Made by a program: the position numbers and the translations under genes. Below, piece by piece: positions 15,941-25,064 of a DNA stretch of 64,000 nucleotides (position 1 is its first letter; every line of letters starts with the position of its first letter). Source of the stretch: Clostridia bacterium (GTDB lineage Bacteria > Bacillota_A > Clostridia > Christensenellales > Aristaeellaceae); assembly GCA_017399225.1 (NCBI GenBank), contig JAFQEB010000004.1, positions 1 through 64,000 on the forward strand. Direction: 5' to 3'. The notes below the pieces were generated by a model. It was not told the DNA's origin and did no database searches. It saw only the letters and a program-made list of their open reading frames with translations.

Positions 15941-16897
15941 TTAGCCCTTGATACCGCTGCGGCTCACGCCGGACATGATGTACTTGCGCAGGAACAGGAA
16001 CACCAGGAACAGCGGTGCGCTGACCATGGCGACGGCTGCCATCTGCACGGGGTAGTTGGTGTTGCCCGAGGTGTCGTTGAAGGCGTTGCGCAGGCCGTTG
16101 GTGATCATCATGTGCGCAGCGTCGTTGGCGACCAGGCGGGGCCAGACGTAGGAGTTCCATGCGCCCATCATCTTCAGGATGGTGATGGAGATCAGCGTGG
16201 GCAGCGCCAGGGGCACCATGACCTTCCACAGGTACTTGATATCCGAGGTGCCGTCCACCTTGGCGGCCAGATACAGCTCGTTGGGGATCTGCAGGAAGTT
16301 CTGGCGCAGGAGGTAGATGTAGAACACGCTGACCAGGAACGGGACGATCAGAACCGTGAAGGTGTTTTCCCAGTGGAAGGCAAAGATCGTCTGATAGTTG
16401 GTGATGGTGAACAGCTCGCCGGGGATCATCATCGTGGCCAGCAGAGCGGCGAAGAGGGCGTTCTTGCCCTTGAACTCCAGGCGGGCAAAGGCGAAGGCCG
16501 TCAGCACGGTGATGACCAGGGAGAGGATGGTGGACACGATGCCCACATAGGCGGTGTTGAGAAAGAGCTGGCCGAGGTTGCCGGTGGAGAAGGCTTCAGC
16601 GTAGTTGCTGAACATCACCACGCGGGGCCAGAAGGTCGGCACAGGCTCGCGGTATTCCGCCAGATCCTTCAGGGAGGAAATGATCATCCAGTAGAAGGGG
16701 AAGAGCACGATCAGCGCCATGATCAGCAGGAAAGCGTAGGTGCCAACGAGCACCAGCACCTTCATGACGAGCTGCATGAAACGCAGGTGCTCCAGGTCGC
16801 GGTCGTGCATGACCTGCAGGGGCTTGCCGATGACGGTCTGGGAAAGATGCCCGTCATCGCCCTGCGTGTTGATATTCACGTTCAGATTCTCAGACAT
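15941..16897 (-). CDS. ABC importer permease, MalG/UgpE-type
   Basis: 318 residues with six predicted membrane segments (first at about 48-70: LVLVGTYAFLLIMALIVLFPFYWM). The EAA loop that docks with the ATPase reads ELYLAAKVDGTSDIKYLWKVMVPLALP. The N-terminal cytoplasmic tail of about 45 residues is longer than usual. It begins 10 nt after the other permease gene. Confidence 0.93.
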   Translation of the reverse strand: MSENLNVNINTQGDDGHLSQTVIGKPLQVMHDRDLEHLRFMQLVMKVLVLVGTYAFLLIMALIVLFPFYWMIISSLKDLAEYREPVPTFWPRVVMFSNYAEAFSTGNLGQLFLNTAYVGIVSTILSLVITVLTAFAFARLEFKGKNALFAALLATMMIPGELFTITNYQTIFAFHWENTFTVLIVPFLVSVFYIYLLRQNFLQIPNELYLAAKVDGTSDIKYLWKVMVPLALPTLISITILKMMGAWNSYVWPRLVANDAAHMMITNGLRNAFNDTSGNTNYPVQMAAVAMVSAPLFLVFLFLRKYIMSGVSRSGIKG

Positions 16898-16907
16898 ACT
16901 GCACCTC

Positions 16908-17846
16908 TCAATAATGCACGCGGTTCTTGCTGACCCACATGTTCACCATCGTCACTGCGAAGATGATGGCAAAGAGGATCAGCGCTGCAGCGCTTGCAAG
17001 ACCGTAATTGCTCTTGGGCAGGGTTTCGTAGATCATACCGACGATGGTGTTCAGGCTGCCGGGAGAGCCGGCGGGGCCCATGCTTTCGCCGAAGATACCC
17101 ACGATGCTGGAGTACTCCTTGAAGCCGCCGATGAAGCCGGTGATGACCACATAGGCGATCATGGGCGACAGCAGGGGCACGGTGATCTTGGTGAACACGC
17201 GCCAGCGGGGGGTGGAATCCACCTTGGCGGCCTCGTAGTACTGCTTGTTGACGCTCTGCAGTCCGCCCAGCAGCACCAGGATCTTGAAGGGCAGCGCATT
17301 CCAGATGATGTAGATGACCAGCACGAACATGTTCGCCCAGTAGGACGAGCCGGCGTTGATCCAGTTGATGGCAGTGCCGCCGAAGAACTCGATGACATTG
17401 TTCACGATGCCCACCGAGACGATCAGGCGCGGAATGCGGGGGTTGCCAATGATGTTGAACATGGCGGCGAACACCATGCCGATGGCGATGGAGTTGGTCA
17501 CATAGGGGAGGAAGAAGATGGTCTGCAGGACCTTCTGCAGGGGCTTGATGGAATTGAGAGCCACGGCGATCAGCAGTGCCAGAAGGGTGGAGATCGGCAC
17601 GGTGATCACACACAGGATCATGGTGTTTTTAAGGCTGGTAAGGAAGCTGCTGTCAGTGATGACGGCCTTGAAGTTCTCAATGCCGACATTGAAGGTCTGA
17701 CCGCCCACGGCTGCCAGGCTGTTGTAGTTATCCAGGAAGGCCAGACGCACGGTGTTGATGATCGGCCAAACCGTGAAAACCAGCAGCAGGACGATGGCGG
17801 GCGCGAGGTAGAGCCACGCTTTCCATTGATGCTTGCTGTCAACCAT
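16908..17846 (-). CDS. ABC importer permease, MalF/UgpA-type
   Basis: 312 residues; first membrane segment WLYLAPAIVLLLVFTVWPII, then the typical FNVGIENFKAVI region and an EAA loop KQYYEAAKVDSTPRWRVFTKITVPLL. It partners with the permease encoded 10 nt downstream and with the ATPase encoded upstream. Confidence 0.93.
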   Translation of the reverse strand: MVDSKHQWKAWLYLAPAIVLLLVFTVWPIINTVRLAFLDNYNSLAAVGGQTFNVGIENFKAVITDSSFLTSLKNTMILCVITVPISTLLALLIAVALNSIKPLQKVLQTIFFLPYVTNSIAIGMVFAAMFNIIGNPRIPRLIVSVGIVNNVIEFFGGTAINWINAGSSYWANMFVLVIYIIWNALPFKILVLLGGLQSVNKQYYEAAKVDSTPRWRVFTKITVPLLSPMIAYVVITGFIGGFKEYSSIVGIFGESMGPAGSPGSLNTIVGMIYETLPKSNYGLASAAALILFAIIFAVTMVNMWVSKNRVHY

Positions 17847-17932
17847 ATTTCATCTCATGCCGGTGCGGCGACCGGCACAGTGCAGGGAGGAACGGAACGC
17901 CGCTGAATTGTCCGCGCCTCGTGTGGGATGGA

Positions 17933-19060
17933 TCAGTCCTTGAACGGGACGGCCGCCTGCTGATCGCCGAAGTAAATGCGCTTCTCGTCCTCCTTGCCGA
18001 AGAGGAAGACCTTGTGGGGCTTGAGGGCGAAGCGGACGCTGCCTTCAGTCAGGTCGATGCGGTTGTCCGCGTCGATGATGGCGCGCACCTGCGGGTTGGC
18101 AGAATTCTCATGCGTGCAGACAACGCTCACGTCGCGGCCCATGACCTCAATGTTGGAGACGCTGCACTTCAGCGGGCCGTTGGCGTCCAGGATGAAGCCC
18201 TCGGGACGGATGCCCACATACACTTCCTGATCCTTTACGCCGGGCACATCCAGCACGGGCTGCTCGTTCATGATCAGCTTCTCGCCCTTTACGCAGGCGG
18301 TGAAGACATTGATCGGCGGCGTGCCCAGGAACTTGGCGACGAAGAGATTCTCGGGGCTGTCATACACATCCTGCGGCTTGCCGATCTGCTGCACGACGCC
18401 CAGCTTCATCACCACGATCATGTCGGAGATGGACATGGCCTCCTCCTGGTCATGGGTGACGAACACGGTGGTGATGCCGGTCTCCTTCTGGATGCGGCGG
18501 ATCTCCTCGCGGGTCTGCAGGCGCAGACGGGCGTCCAGGTTGGACAGCGGCTCGTCCAGCAGCAGCACCCGGGGCATCTTGACCAGCGCACGGGCGATGG
18601 CCACACGCTGCTGCTGACCGCCGGAAAGCTCGGAGGGCTTGCGGTCCATCAGCTCGTCGATCTGCACCAGCCGGGCAGCCTCATAGGCGCGCTCCAGCAT
18701 GGCTTCCTTGGTCATCTTGTCCTTGCCGCGCAGGTTCTGCAGCGGGAAGAGGATATTCTGCTTGACCGTGAGGTGGGGATACAGGGCGTAGTTCTGGAAC
18801 ACCAGACCGATGCCGCGGTTCTCGGTGGAGACCTCGGTCACATCGTCATCGCCGAAGAAGATCTTGCCGCCCGAGGGCTTCTGAAGGCCGGAGATCATGT
18901 ACAGCGTGGTGGACTTGCCGCAGCCGGAGGGGCCCAGCAGGCCGATCAGCTTGCCGTCGGGGATGGTGAAGTTGAAGTTGTTGACCGCAACGACCTCTTC
19001 GCCGGATTTCTTGTTTCGGCTGGGGAAAATCTTTGTCAGGTTTTCCAGTACGATTTTCAT
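17933..19060 (-). CDS. ABC importer ATPase, MsmX/UgpC-type
   Basis: 375 residues. Walker A GPSGCGKST (43-51), signature LSGGQQQR, Walker B VLLLDEPLSNLD, H-loop FVTHDQEEAM, and the C-terminal TOBE regulatory domain (VYVGIRPEGF). All catalytic residues are present. Having its own ATPase beside the permeases is less common in Firmicutes, where one MsmX often serves many importers. GAAAGGAAAG precedes the start at 19060. The RDD gene ends 38 nt upstream. Confidence 0.94.
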   Translation of the reverse strand: MKIVLENLTKIFPSRNKKSGEEVVAVNNFNFTIPDGKLIGLLGPSGCGKSTTLYMISGLQKPSGGKIFFGDDDVTEVSTENRGIGLVFQNYALYPHLTVKQNILFPLQNLRGKDKMTKEAMLERAYEAARLVQIDELMDRKPSELSGGQQQRVAIARALVKMPRVLLLDEPLSNLDARLRLQTREEIRRIQKETGITTVFVTHDQEEAMSISDMIVVMKLGVVQQIGKPQDVYDSPENLFVAKFLGTPPINVFTACVKGEKLIMNEQPVLDVPGVKDQEVYVGIRPEGFILDANGPLKCSVSNIEVMGRDVSVVCTHENSANPQVRAIIDADNRIDLTEGSVRFALKPHKVFLFGKEDEKRIYFGDQQAAVPFKD

Positions 19061-19098
19061 ACGCTTGTCTTTCCTTTCAAACGTCTTTCTGAGGTGAT

Positions 19099-19860
19099 TC
19101 AGTAGGTTTCCTTGGCAGCCTTTTCTTCGTGGAGTTTTTTCTTATATTCAAGCAGCTCATCCCGGCTGTTGAAAATCATCTGGCTGGCCAGATCCACGGT
19201 GACGGTGACGGCCATCTTGTCGTGGAGCAGCGCATGTTCCCTGGTCGCGATCAGCAGCGCAGCCTGCGCGATCAGCAGGATCGCCGTGATCAGCAGGAAC
19301 ACGGGGCTTCCGATGCCGTTGATGAGGGTCACCGCGCACAGCACGGGGATCATCGTTTCCACGGCGTATTTACCCAGCACCGTTCTCACGAACAGCGCCA
19401 CATGGCCCAGGTGCACGCCCTCCAGGTGCATCACGCCGATGCCGAAGACCTTCTTGCCGATGGTCTGACCGTTTTTGAGGATCAGGGGAACGGCGAATTC
19501 CAGCAGCAGGAAAGCAAACAGCAGGCCGAAGGTGATCATCAGCAGCTGCAGATGGATGACCATGTTGTAAGCGTGTACAGCTTCTGCATCTGCGGCGATG
19601 GCGGCGGATGCAGCGTTGAGGGCGTCGATCTGCTCCGCGCTCAGCTGCGACGGGTCAGCCTGGGTCATTTCATCGGTGATCCCGTATTCAGCGGCATAGC
19701 GTTCATAAGCGCCGGCGACGACGGAATTGTAGCTGTCATAGTGGAATGCGGCTGACATCAGCCACGCAGCGAATACGGCCGCGATGCTCAGCAGGATGGC
19801 GTCCAGTATGAATGCCGATATCCTTTTGAGCATACTGGCCCGCTGAAGGTCATAAATCAT
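19099..19860 (-). CDS. RDD-family membrane protein
   Basis: 253 residues. The RDD hallmark Arg...Asp...Asp pattern lies in MLKRISAFILDAILLSIAAVF; three to four further membrane segments include LLMITFGLLFAFLLLEFAVPLIL, followed by GQTIGKKVFGIGV. Between the first two helices lies an unusual 70-residue extracytoplasmic loop (Tyr/Ala-rich then DAEAVHAY). The start at 19860 follows AAGGTG; a longer in-frame start lacks one. It leads the ABC operon. RDD proteins are of mixed function (some Na+/H+ antiport or osmolyte transport); the role here is unknown. Confidence 0.8.
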   Translation of the reverse strand: MIYDLQRASMLKRISAFILDAILLSIAAVFAAWLMSAAFHYDSYNSVVAGAYERYAAEYGITDEMTQADPSQLSAEQIDALNAASAAIAADAEAVHAYNMVIHLQLLMITFGLLFAFLLLEFAVPLILKNGQTIGKKVFGIGVMHLEGVHLGHVALFVRTVLGKYAVETMIPVLCAVTLINGIGSPVFLLITAILLIAQAALLIATREHALLHDKMAVTVTVDLASQMIFNSRDELLEYKKKLHEEKAAKETY

Positions 19861-19918
19861 GACAACACCTTGCTTTCTGTAGCAGTCTGCATAGTGCATA
19901 CATCATATCGTACGTTAT

Positions 19919-19947
19919 ATTATACAACAGATTCTTCCCAAAATCTA
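19919..19947 (-). promoter_or_regulatory. Possible promoter of the RDD-ABC-nuclease operon
   Basis: Minus strand TATAAT (19919-19924) with only TAGATT at the -35 position (19942-19947). The weak -35 would suit activator control; the call rests on the -10 box alone. Confidence 0.4.
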
Positions 19948-19996
19948 CAGTCTGGACTTCTTTTTTGGCGAAATATGCTGTATACATTACATGGAA

Positions 19997-20761
19997 TCAG
20001 AGCCTGAGCAGGATCTGTGCAACCTCTTCCCAGTCAGTTCCTTCATATTCATAATGCCGCTGACCGGAGGTACACCGGTCCGGATGCAGCGCCTGGGCCG
20101 CCGGGGCCTGATCCCCAGGCGTCAGGTTGGTGTGCATGTACAGCGTTGCCATCCCGACGGCTTTCGCACCGGCGATATCCGTCTCACGGTCGTTGCCGAT
20201 CATCAGACAGCGGGCGGGATCAAGCTGCTGCTCCTCCATCAGCGCGCGGTAGAACCGGACGTCAGGCTTGCGGCACTGATGATCGGAGGAAAGGTACACC
20301 CCGTCCAGCTGCGGCCCCAGCCCCAGGTGTGCAAGCTCATAGGCCGTAAAGACCCGCTGGGCATTGCTCAGCAGCCAGAGGCGGTACCCGTGCTTCCGAA
20401 GCAGGTTAAGTGCGGACAACACGCCGGGATACAGGCGAATATACTCCGTGGAGGCGACGCGGAACAGCTGGGCTGCGTTGACGCCCAGCGTCCCGGCAGG
20501 ATCCGGCACGCCTTTTGCCTCAAACAGCTCCGACATTACCTGCTCAAAAGGGATATCCGGGAAGCATTCGTAGCTCTGCCCGGCCTTTGCTTCCCGTGCC
20601 GTCATTGCGGCGGTAAAGGCCGCGTGCAGCTCCGGCCCGCTGTAATGCGCACCGTAGTAGCCGAAGTAAAGCGCAGTCTTTTCCCAAACCCCGGCGTTCT
20701 CATCGGTGTGGATATCCACCAGGGTACCATACAGGTCAAAAACAAGATCCGTGTAGCGCAT
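19997..20761 (-). CDS. HAD-superfamily hydrolase, subfamily IA
   Basis: 254 residues. Motif I FDLYGTLVD has Tyr in place of the second Asp, as in haloacid-dehalogenase-like and some phosphatase members; motif II is LWLLSNAQ, Lys in RKPDVRFY, motif IV MIGNDRETDIAGAKAVGM. A cap domain occupies about residues 20-95. The start at 20761 follows GGAGG by 7 nt. A TATAAT lies at 20793-20798 without a clear -35. The substrate is unknown. Confidence 0.85.
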   Translation of the reverse strand: MRYTDLVFDLYGTLVDIHTDENAGVWEKTALYFGYYGAHYSGPELHAAFTAAMTAREAKAGQSYECFPDIPFEQVMSELFEAKGVPDPAGTLGVNAAQLFRVASTEYIRLYPGVLSALNLLRKHGYRLWLLSNAQRVFTAYELAHLGLGPQLDGVYLSSDHQCRKPDVRFYRALMEEQQLDPARCLMIGNDRETDIAGAKAVGMATLYMHTNLTPGDQAPAAQALHPDRCTSGQRHYEYEGTDWEEVAQILLRL

Positions 20762-20932
20762 GGTGATGCCTCCGTCTTTGGTTCGTATTTGCATTATATC
20801 ACAGCTACACCCAAAAAGAAATGGGAGAAGCTGGAGACGTGAACGGGAGCACGCTGCCAACAGTTGTGATGGGATGAAGGATATGAGCAGGTTCATACAC
20901 CTCGGAGAAGGGAAAGGTGAAAGTGCAAACAA

Positions 20933-20961
20933 CAAAAAACGCTGTACCTTTCAGTACAGCG
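20933..20961 (-). terminator. Terminator of tRNA-Ser
   Basis: Minus strand stem CGCTGTAC / GTACAGCG followed by six T (20934-20939 on the complementary strand), 7 nt past the tRNA 3' end. Confidence 0.88.
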
Positions 20962-20967
20962 CTCTGG

Positions 20968-21055
20968 CGCAGAGTCAGGGATTTGAACCCTGGGTGGGGT
21001 ATCAGCCCACACACGATTTCCAGTCGTGCGCCTTAGACCACTCAGCCAACTCTGC
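20968..21055 (-). tRNA. tRNA-Ser(GGA)
   Basis: 88 nt on the minus strand. Acceptor arm GCAGAGT pairs with ACTCTGC, the T-arm has GGTTCAAATCC, and the anticodon loop CTGGAAA gives GGA (serine, UCC/UCU). A long variable arm (GTGGGCTGATACCCCAC region) marks a class II tRNA. The discriminator is G and CCA is not encoded. Confidence 0.95.
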
Positions 21056-21097
21056 ATATCTGATTGTGATCGCGGTGGGTCAACCGCAACGATGATT

Positions 21098-21126
21098 ATT
21101 ATAGCGCTGCCTGGGCGGAATGTCAA
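21098..21126 (-). promoter_or_regulatory. Consensus promoter of tRNA-Ser
   Basis: Minus strand TTGACA (21121-21126), 17 nt, TATAAT (21098-21103): both hexamers perfect. A small hairpin (GCGGT...ACCGC) lies in the 5' leader of the precursor. Confidence 0.9.
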
Positions 21127-21204
21127 GAGGGAAAATGAAGTTTTTTCAGAAAAATTGGATATGGAACGAAGATCCTCATATGCGCGCCGGGGGATAAAGT
21201 GACA

Positions 21205-21233
21205 TTGACCGGAATGAAAAAAACGTGTACAAT
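21205..21233 (+). promoter_or_regulatory. Promoter of the sdaAB-comF-sdaAA operon
   Basis: TTGACC (21205-21210), 17-nt spacer, TACAAT (21228-21233); the sdaAB start follows 35 nt later. Confidence 0.8.
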
Positions 21234-21268
21234 AGGAACTGAATTCCACCGGAATGCGGAGGATAAAA

Positions 21269-21937
21269 ATGGATCTGTTTGATTTGATCGGGCCGGTGAT
21301 GATCGGCCCCAGCAGCTCGCATACAGCGGGCGCAGCGCGGATCGGCCTGACGGCAAGGATGCTGCTGGGCGAGGGTGTGGTGCGGGCGGAGATCGGCCTG
21401 CACGGCTCCTTTGAAAAGACGTACCATGGGCACGGTACGGATCGTGCGCTGGTGGGCGGCCTTCTGGGAATGGCCGTGGATGACGAGCGTCTGCGTGAAT
21501 CCCTGGAGATCGCCCGGAACTGCGGCATGAGCTTCCACTTTCACAGCGTTAACATCCGCGGCGCGCATCCCAACACCGTCCGGCTGACGCTGACGGGTGT
21601 GTCCGGCGCGATGCTGACGCTGGAGGCAGCCTCGGTAGGCGGAGGCAATATCGAGGTGCACCGCATCGACGGCCTGCGCGTCAACTTCAACGGCAAGGAG
21701 AACACGCTGATCATCCGCCACCTGGATACCCCTGGCGCCATTGCGAATGTGACGGGTATTCTCGCCAGGGAGGGCGTGAACATCGCCAATATGCAGAGCT
21801 ACCGCCGCCAGGCGGGTGGAGACGCCATGATGGTCATGGAGCTGGACGGCTTGCCGGCTGACGCCTCCGTCCAGACGATCCGCGGGATGCCCGATGTGCA
21901 GGGCGTTACTCTCATGCGGCGCAGGAGCGATCTGTGA
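21269..21937 (+). CDS. sdaAB: L-serine ammonia-lyase (Fe-S), beta subunit
   Basis: 222 residues; with the alpha subunit it deaminates L-serine to pyruvate. The serine-binding motif is IGPSSSHTAGAARIG near the N-terminus; the C-terminal ACT domain begins TLIIRHLDTPGAIANVTGILA. The start at 21269 has GCGGAGGA 5 nt upstream. Its stop overlaps the comF start (GTGA); the alpha subunit lies one gene further on. Confidence 0.95.
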   Translation: MDLFDLIGPVMIGPSSSHTAGAARIGLTARMLLGEGVVRAEIGLHGSFEKTYHGHGTDRALVGGLLGMAVDDERLRESLEIARNCGMSFHFHSVNIRGAHPNTVRLTLTGVSGAMLTLEAASVGGGNIEVHRIDGLRVNFNGKENTLIIRHLDTPGAIANVTGILAREGVNIANMQSYRRQAGGDAMMVMELDGLPADASVQTIRGMPDVQGVTLMRRRSDL

Positions 21938-22587
21938 GAAGCATTATCAGGCGGCTGGAGGCGATCCTCTGGCCGCGGGCGCTGCAGTGCCTGTGCTGCC
22001 CGGAGTGTACGGACGGACAGCTGCTCTGTCCTTCCTGCCGGGCGGAGCTGCGGAGCCTGCGGCTGGACGCAAACCACGGAAGTCACCATAGCGTGTGGGC
22101 CTATGCGGGCTGTGCAAAGCGGCTGGTGACAGGGCTGAAGCACGACTGTATCGCTGATTGCGCCGCTGTGATGGGGCGCGAGATGGCAGAGGCCTTGAAA
22201 CGGATGGAGCTGCCTGCCGATACGGTCATGACCTGGGTCACGATGCCGGAAAACAGACGGCGCGTCCGCGGCATCGATCACGGCAGACTGCTGTGCGAAA
22301 CGATCGCGGAATATGCTGGAATGCCTGCCGAACAGCTGCTTGTGCGGCAGGGAAGGATCCACACCCAGCGCGGCCTGAACCGGGAAAAGCGGCTGAGCAA
22401 CCTGCAGGGCTCCTTCGCGGCGGCAAAAGAGCTGCAGGGCACGGTTCTGCTGATCGACGACGTGATGACCACCGGCGCAACGGCGGATGCGTGCAGCGCT
22501 GTCTTATATGAAGCGGGTGCGGCGCAGGTCTATGTGCTGACTGCCACCAGGGTGCTGCGGCGTCCGGATAAGAAAAAGCGAGGATGA
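21934..22587 (+). CDS. ComF-family phosphoribosyltransferase-like protein
   Basis: 217 residues from a GTG overlapping the sdaAB stop. An N-terminal Cys4 zinc site (CLCCPEC...CPSC) and the C-terminal PRPP-binding motif VLLIDDVMTTGAT define the ComFC/GntX family, linked to DNA uptake in competent bacteria. Comparative examples usually place it near flagellar or competence genes; here it lies between the two serine dehydratase subunits. No comFA is in the window. Confidence 0.88.
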   Translation: MRSIIRRLEAILWPRALQCLCCPECTDGQLLCPSCRAELRSLRLDANHGSHHSVWAYAGCAKRLVTGLKHDCIADCAAVMGREMAEALKRMELPADTVMTWVTMPENRRRVRGIDHGRLLCETIAEYAGMPAEQLLVRQGRIHTQRGLNREKRLSNLQGSFAAAKELQGTVLLIDDVMTTGATADACSAVLYEAGAAQVYVLTATRVLRRPDKKKRG

Positions 22588-22593
22588 GTACAG

Positions 22594-23466
22594 ATGGATT
22601 ATACACTCAGAGAATGGGTCGGCATGGCCCGGCTGCAGGGCAGCATTGCGCAAGCCGCTGTTTCGGTGCAGGCGCGGGAAAGCGGCGTGACGCCCGAAAC
22701 GGTGCGGAGCACGATGCTTCATCACCTTCGGTGTATGCAGGACGCCGTACAGAACGGCCTGGATGAGCGGCTGCGCTCTGTCACCGGGCTGACGGGCGGA
22801 CAGGCCTCCATGCTCCTGCAGCGCCTGCGGGAGGGCAAAAGCCTTTGCGGAACGCTGCTGGGCAAGGCGGAGACCTATGCCCTGGCCACGGCGGAATGCA
22901 ACGCCTGCATGGGCAAGATCGTCGCTGCACCCACGGCAGGCGCCTGCGGCATCCTGCCCGGCGCGATCCTGGCGATGATGGAGGATAAGGGCGTCACCGA
23001 GCAGCAGGCGGTGGAGGCGCTCTTTGTCGCTGCGGCGGTGGGGCAGTCCATCGCCACGCAGGCCAGCATCTCCGGTGCGGAGGGTGGCTGCCAGGCGGAA
23101 TGCGGCGCGGCGGCTGCCATGGCGGCGGCGGCCCTGACCTACCTGGAGGGCGGTTCGGCGCAGCAATGCGCAGATGCGGCGGCCTTCGCGCTGATGAACC
23201 TGCTGGGCCTGGTGTGTGATCCTGTCGGCGGCCTGGTGGAGGTACCCTGCGTGTACCGCAATGTGGGCTCCTCCGGCGTGGCGTTCACAGCGGCGGATAT
23301 GGCCCTGAGCGGCATTTGCTGTCCCATTGAGCCGGATGAGGTGATCCTGGCGATGAAGGAGGTTGGCGACGCGCTGCCCTCCAGCCTGCGGGAGACCGGC
23401 GAGGGCGGTTGTGCGGCCTGCGAAAGCATCCGGGCACGGCTCAAGATGATCCAGCAAAGGGTATAA
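22594..23466 (+). CDS. sdaAA: L-serine ammonia-lyase (Fe-S), alpha subunit
   Basis: 290 residues. Conserved segments KIVAAPTAGACGILPGA, SGAEGGCQAECGAAAAMAAAAL and LVCDPVGGLVEVPC carry the cysteines that bind the 4Fe-4S cluster used as Lewis acid. Pairs with sdaAB, separated from it by comF. Begins 6 nt after comF. Confidence 0.95.
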   Translation: MDYTLREWVGMARLQGSIAQAAVSVQARESGVTPETVRSTMLHHLRCMQDAVQNGLDERLRSVTGLTGGQASMLLQRLREGKSLCGTLLGKAETYALATAECNACMGKIVAAPTAGACGILPGAILAMMEDKGVTEQQAVEALFVAAAVGQSIATQASISGAEGGCQAECGAAAAMAAAALTYLEGGSAQQCADAAAFALMNLLGLVCDPVGGLVEVPCVYRNVGSSGVAFTAADMALSGICCPIEPDEVILAMKEVGDALPSSLRETGEGGCAACESIRARLKMIQQRV

Positions 23467-23504
23467 GCATTGTGTGCGGCCTGACCGCGAGAGGAGAAGC
23501 ATAT

Positions 23505-25046
23505 ATGCTGAAGAAGTTCAAGATCGCTTTCGTCGGCGCCGGTTCCATCGGGTTCACCCGCGGCCTGCTGGCGGACCTGCTGGCGGTGCCTGAGTTCCGG
23601 GAGATCGAGGTCGCCTTCATGGACATCAACCCCCGCAACCTGGACATGGTGTACCAGTTATGCCAGCGGGATATCGAAGACAACGGTCTGGACATCAGGA
23701 TCCAGGCGACCCTTGACCGCCGCGAGGCCCTCAAGGACGCCAAGTACGTCATCGACTGCGCCCGCATCGGCCTGCTGGACGCCTTTGAGCTGGATGTGAA
23801 CATTCCCCTCAAGTACGGCGTGGATCAGTGCGTCGGCGATACCCTGTGCGCCGGCGGCATCATGTATGCCCAGCGCGATATCGCCATGCTGGAGGGCATG
23901 TGCCGCGATATCCGGGAGGTCGCTGCGCCCGGCTGTATGCTGCTGAACTACACCAACCCCAATGCGATGGTGACCTGGTACTGCAACAAATACGGAAAAG
24001 TACCGACTGTCGGTCTGTGCCACGGCGTGCAGGGCGGTCATGCGCTGATTGCCCGGGTGCTGGGTTACAAGCAGGAAGAGATCGACATCGTCTGTGCGGG
24101 TATCAACCACATGACGTGGTACCTGTCCGTCAAGCACAACGGCGAGGAGCTGAAGGACAAGCTGCTGGCTGCCTTTGAAGCTGATCCTGAGCTTTCCCAG
24201 ACCGAAAAAGTGCGCATTGACATGCTCCGTCGCTTCGGCTATTTCTCCACCGAGTCCAACGGCCATCTGTCCGAGTATGTGCCGTGGTACCGCAAGCGTC
24301 CTGATGAGATCCGCCGCTGGATCGATCTGGGCGTGTGGATCAACGGCGAGACCGGCGGCTACCTCCGCGTGTGCACCGAGGGCCGCAACTGGTTCGAGAC
24401 GGACTTCCCGAATTGGCTCAAGGAGCCGCCCAAGGTCTACGCTCAGGACAAGCGCAGCCAGGAGCACGGCAGCTGGATCATCGAGTCCATCGAGACCGGA
24501 CGCGTCTACCGCGGGCACTTCAACGTGGTGAACAACGGCGTCATCACCAACCTGCCGGATGACTGCATTGTCGAGGTTCCGGGCTTTGTGGACACCTTCG
24601 GCATCAATACACCCGTGCTGGGCGATTTGCCCCTGGGCTGTGCGGCCTGCTGCCAAAGCAACATCACCGTCCAGCGCCTCGCCATGGAAGCGGCTGCTCA
24701 CGCGGATATCAACCTTCTCCGCCAGGCGATGATGATGGATCCGCTGGTGGGTGCGTTGTGCAACACTGAGGAGATCTGGCAGATGGTGGACGAGATGCTC
24801 ATCGCCCAAGCCGAGTGGCTGCCCCAGTATGCCGAAGAGATTGAACGCGCGAAGGCACGCTGGGCAAAGGCTGAGGCAGAGGGCAAGCTGATCCCGCCGA
24901 TCGTGACGGAGGGTGCAGCCCGCCTGCACACCAAAACAGTAGAGGAAATGGCTGCCGATAAGGAAGCCGCCCGCAAGAACGCCGCCGAAGCCGATAAGGC
25001 CAAGGAACGTCCTGCGGAGAAGAAGATCTACACCACCGGAAGGTAA
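23505..25046 (+). CDS. GH4-family alpha-glycosidase (NAD+/Mn2+-dependent)
   Basis: 513 residues. The NAD-binding motif FVGAGSIGFTRGL is at the N-terminus; NYTNPNAMVTWYCNKYG, GLCHGVQ (Mn-ligand Cys) and GINHMTWYL (Mn-ligand His) are GH4 signatures. This matches the alpha-glucosidase/alpha-galactosidase (AglA/MelA) branch more than the 6-phospho branch. It hydrolyses glycosides by a redox mechanism in the cytoplasm. The C-terminal 40 residues are a charged, Ala-rich tail. The start at 23505 is fixed by GAGGAG. No transporter adjoins it, so the source of substrate is unclear. Confidence 0.92.
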   Translation: MLKKFKIAFVGAGSIGFTRGLLADLLAVPEFREIEVAFMDINPRNLDMVYQLCQRDIEDNGLDIRIQATLDRREALKDAKYVIDCARIGLLDAFELDVNIPLKYGVDQCVGDTLCAGGIMYAQRDIAMLEGMCRDIREVAAPGCMLLNYTNPNAMVTWYCNKYGKVPTVGLCHGVQGGHALIARVLGYKQEEIDIVCAGINHMTWYLSVKHNGEELKDKLLAAFEADPELSQTEKVRIDMLRRFGYFSTESNGHLSEYVPWYRKRPDEIRRWIDLGVWINGETGGYLRVCTEGRNWFETDFPNWLKEPPKVYAQDKRSQEHGSWIIESIETGRVYRGHFNVVNNGVITNLPDDCIVEVPGFVDTFGINTPVLGDLPLGCAACCQSNITVQRLAMEAAAHADINLLRQAMMMDPLVGALCNTEEIWQMVDEMLIAQAEWLPQYAEEIERAKARWAKAEAEGKLIPPIVTEGAARLHTKTVEEMAADKEAARKNAAEADKAKERPAEKKIYTTGR

Positions 25047-25064
25047 TATAAAGGGGGAATGCCC

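Noticed and set aside
20799..20932. Gap between HAD gene and tRNA-Ser, tested for a gene or repeat copy
   Set aside because: No frame with a ribosome binding site, and its resemblance to the 11.65-kb gap is limited to short words.
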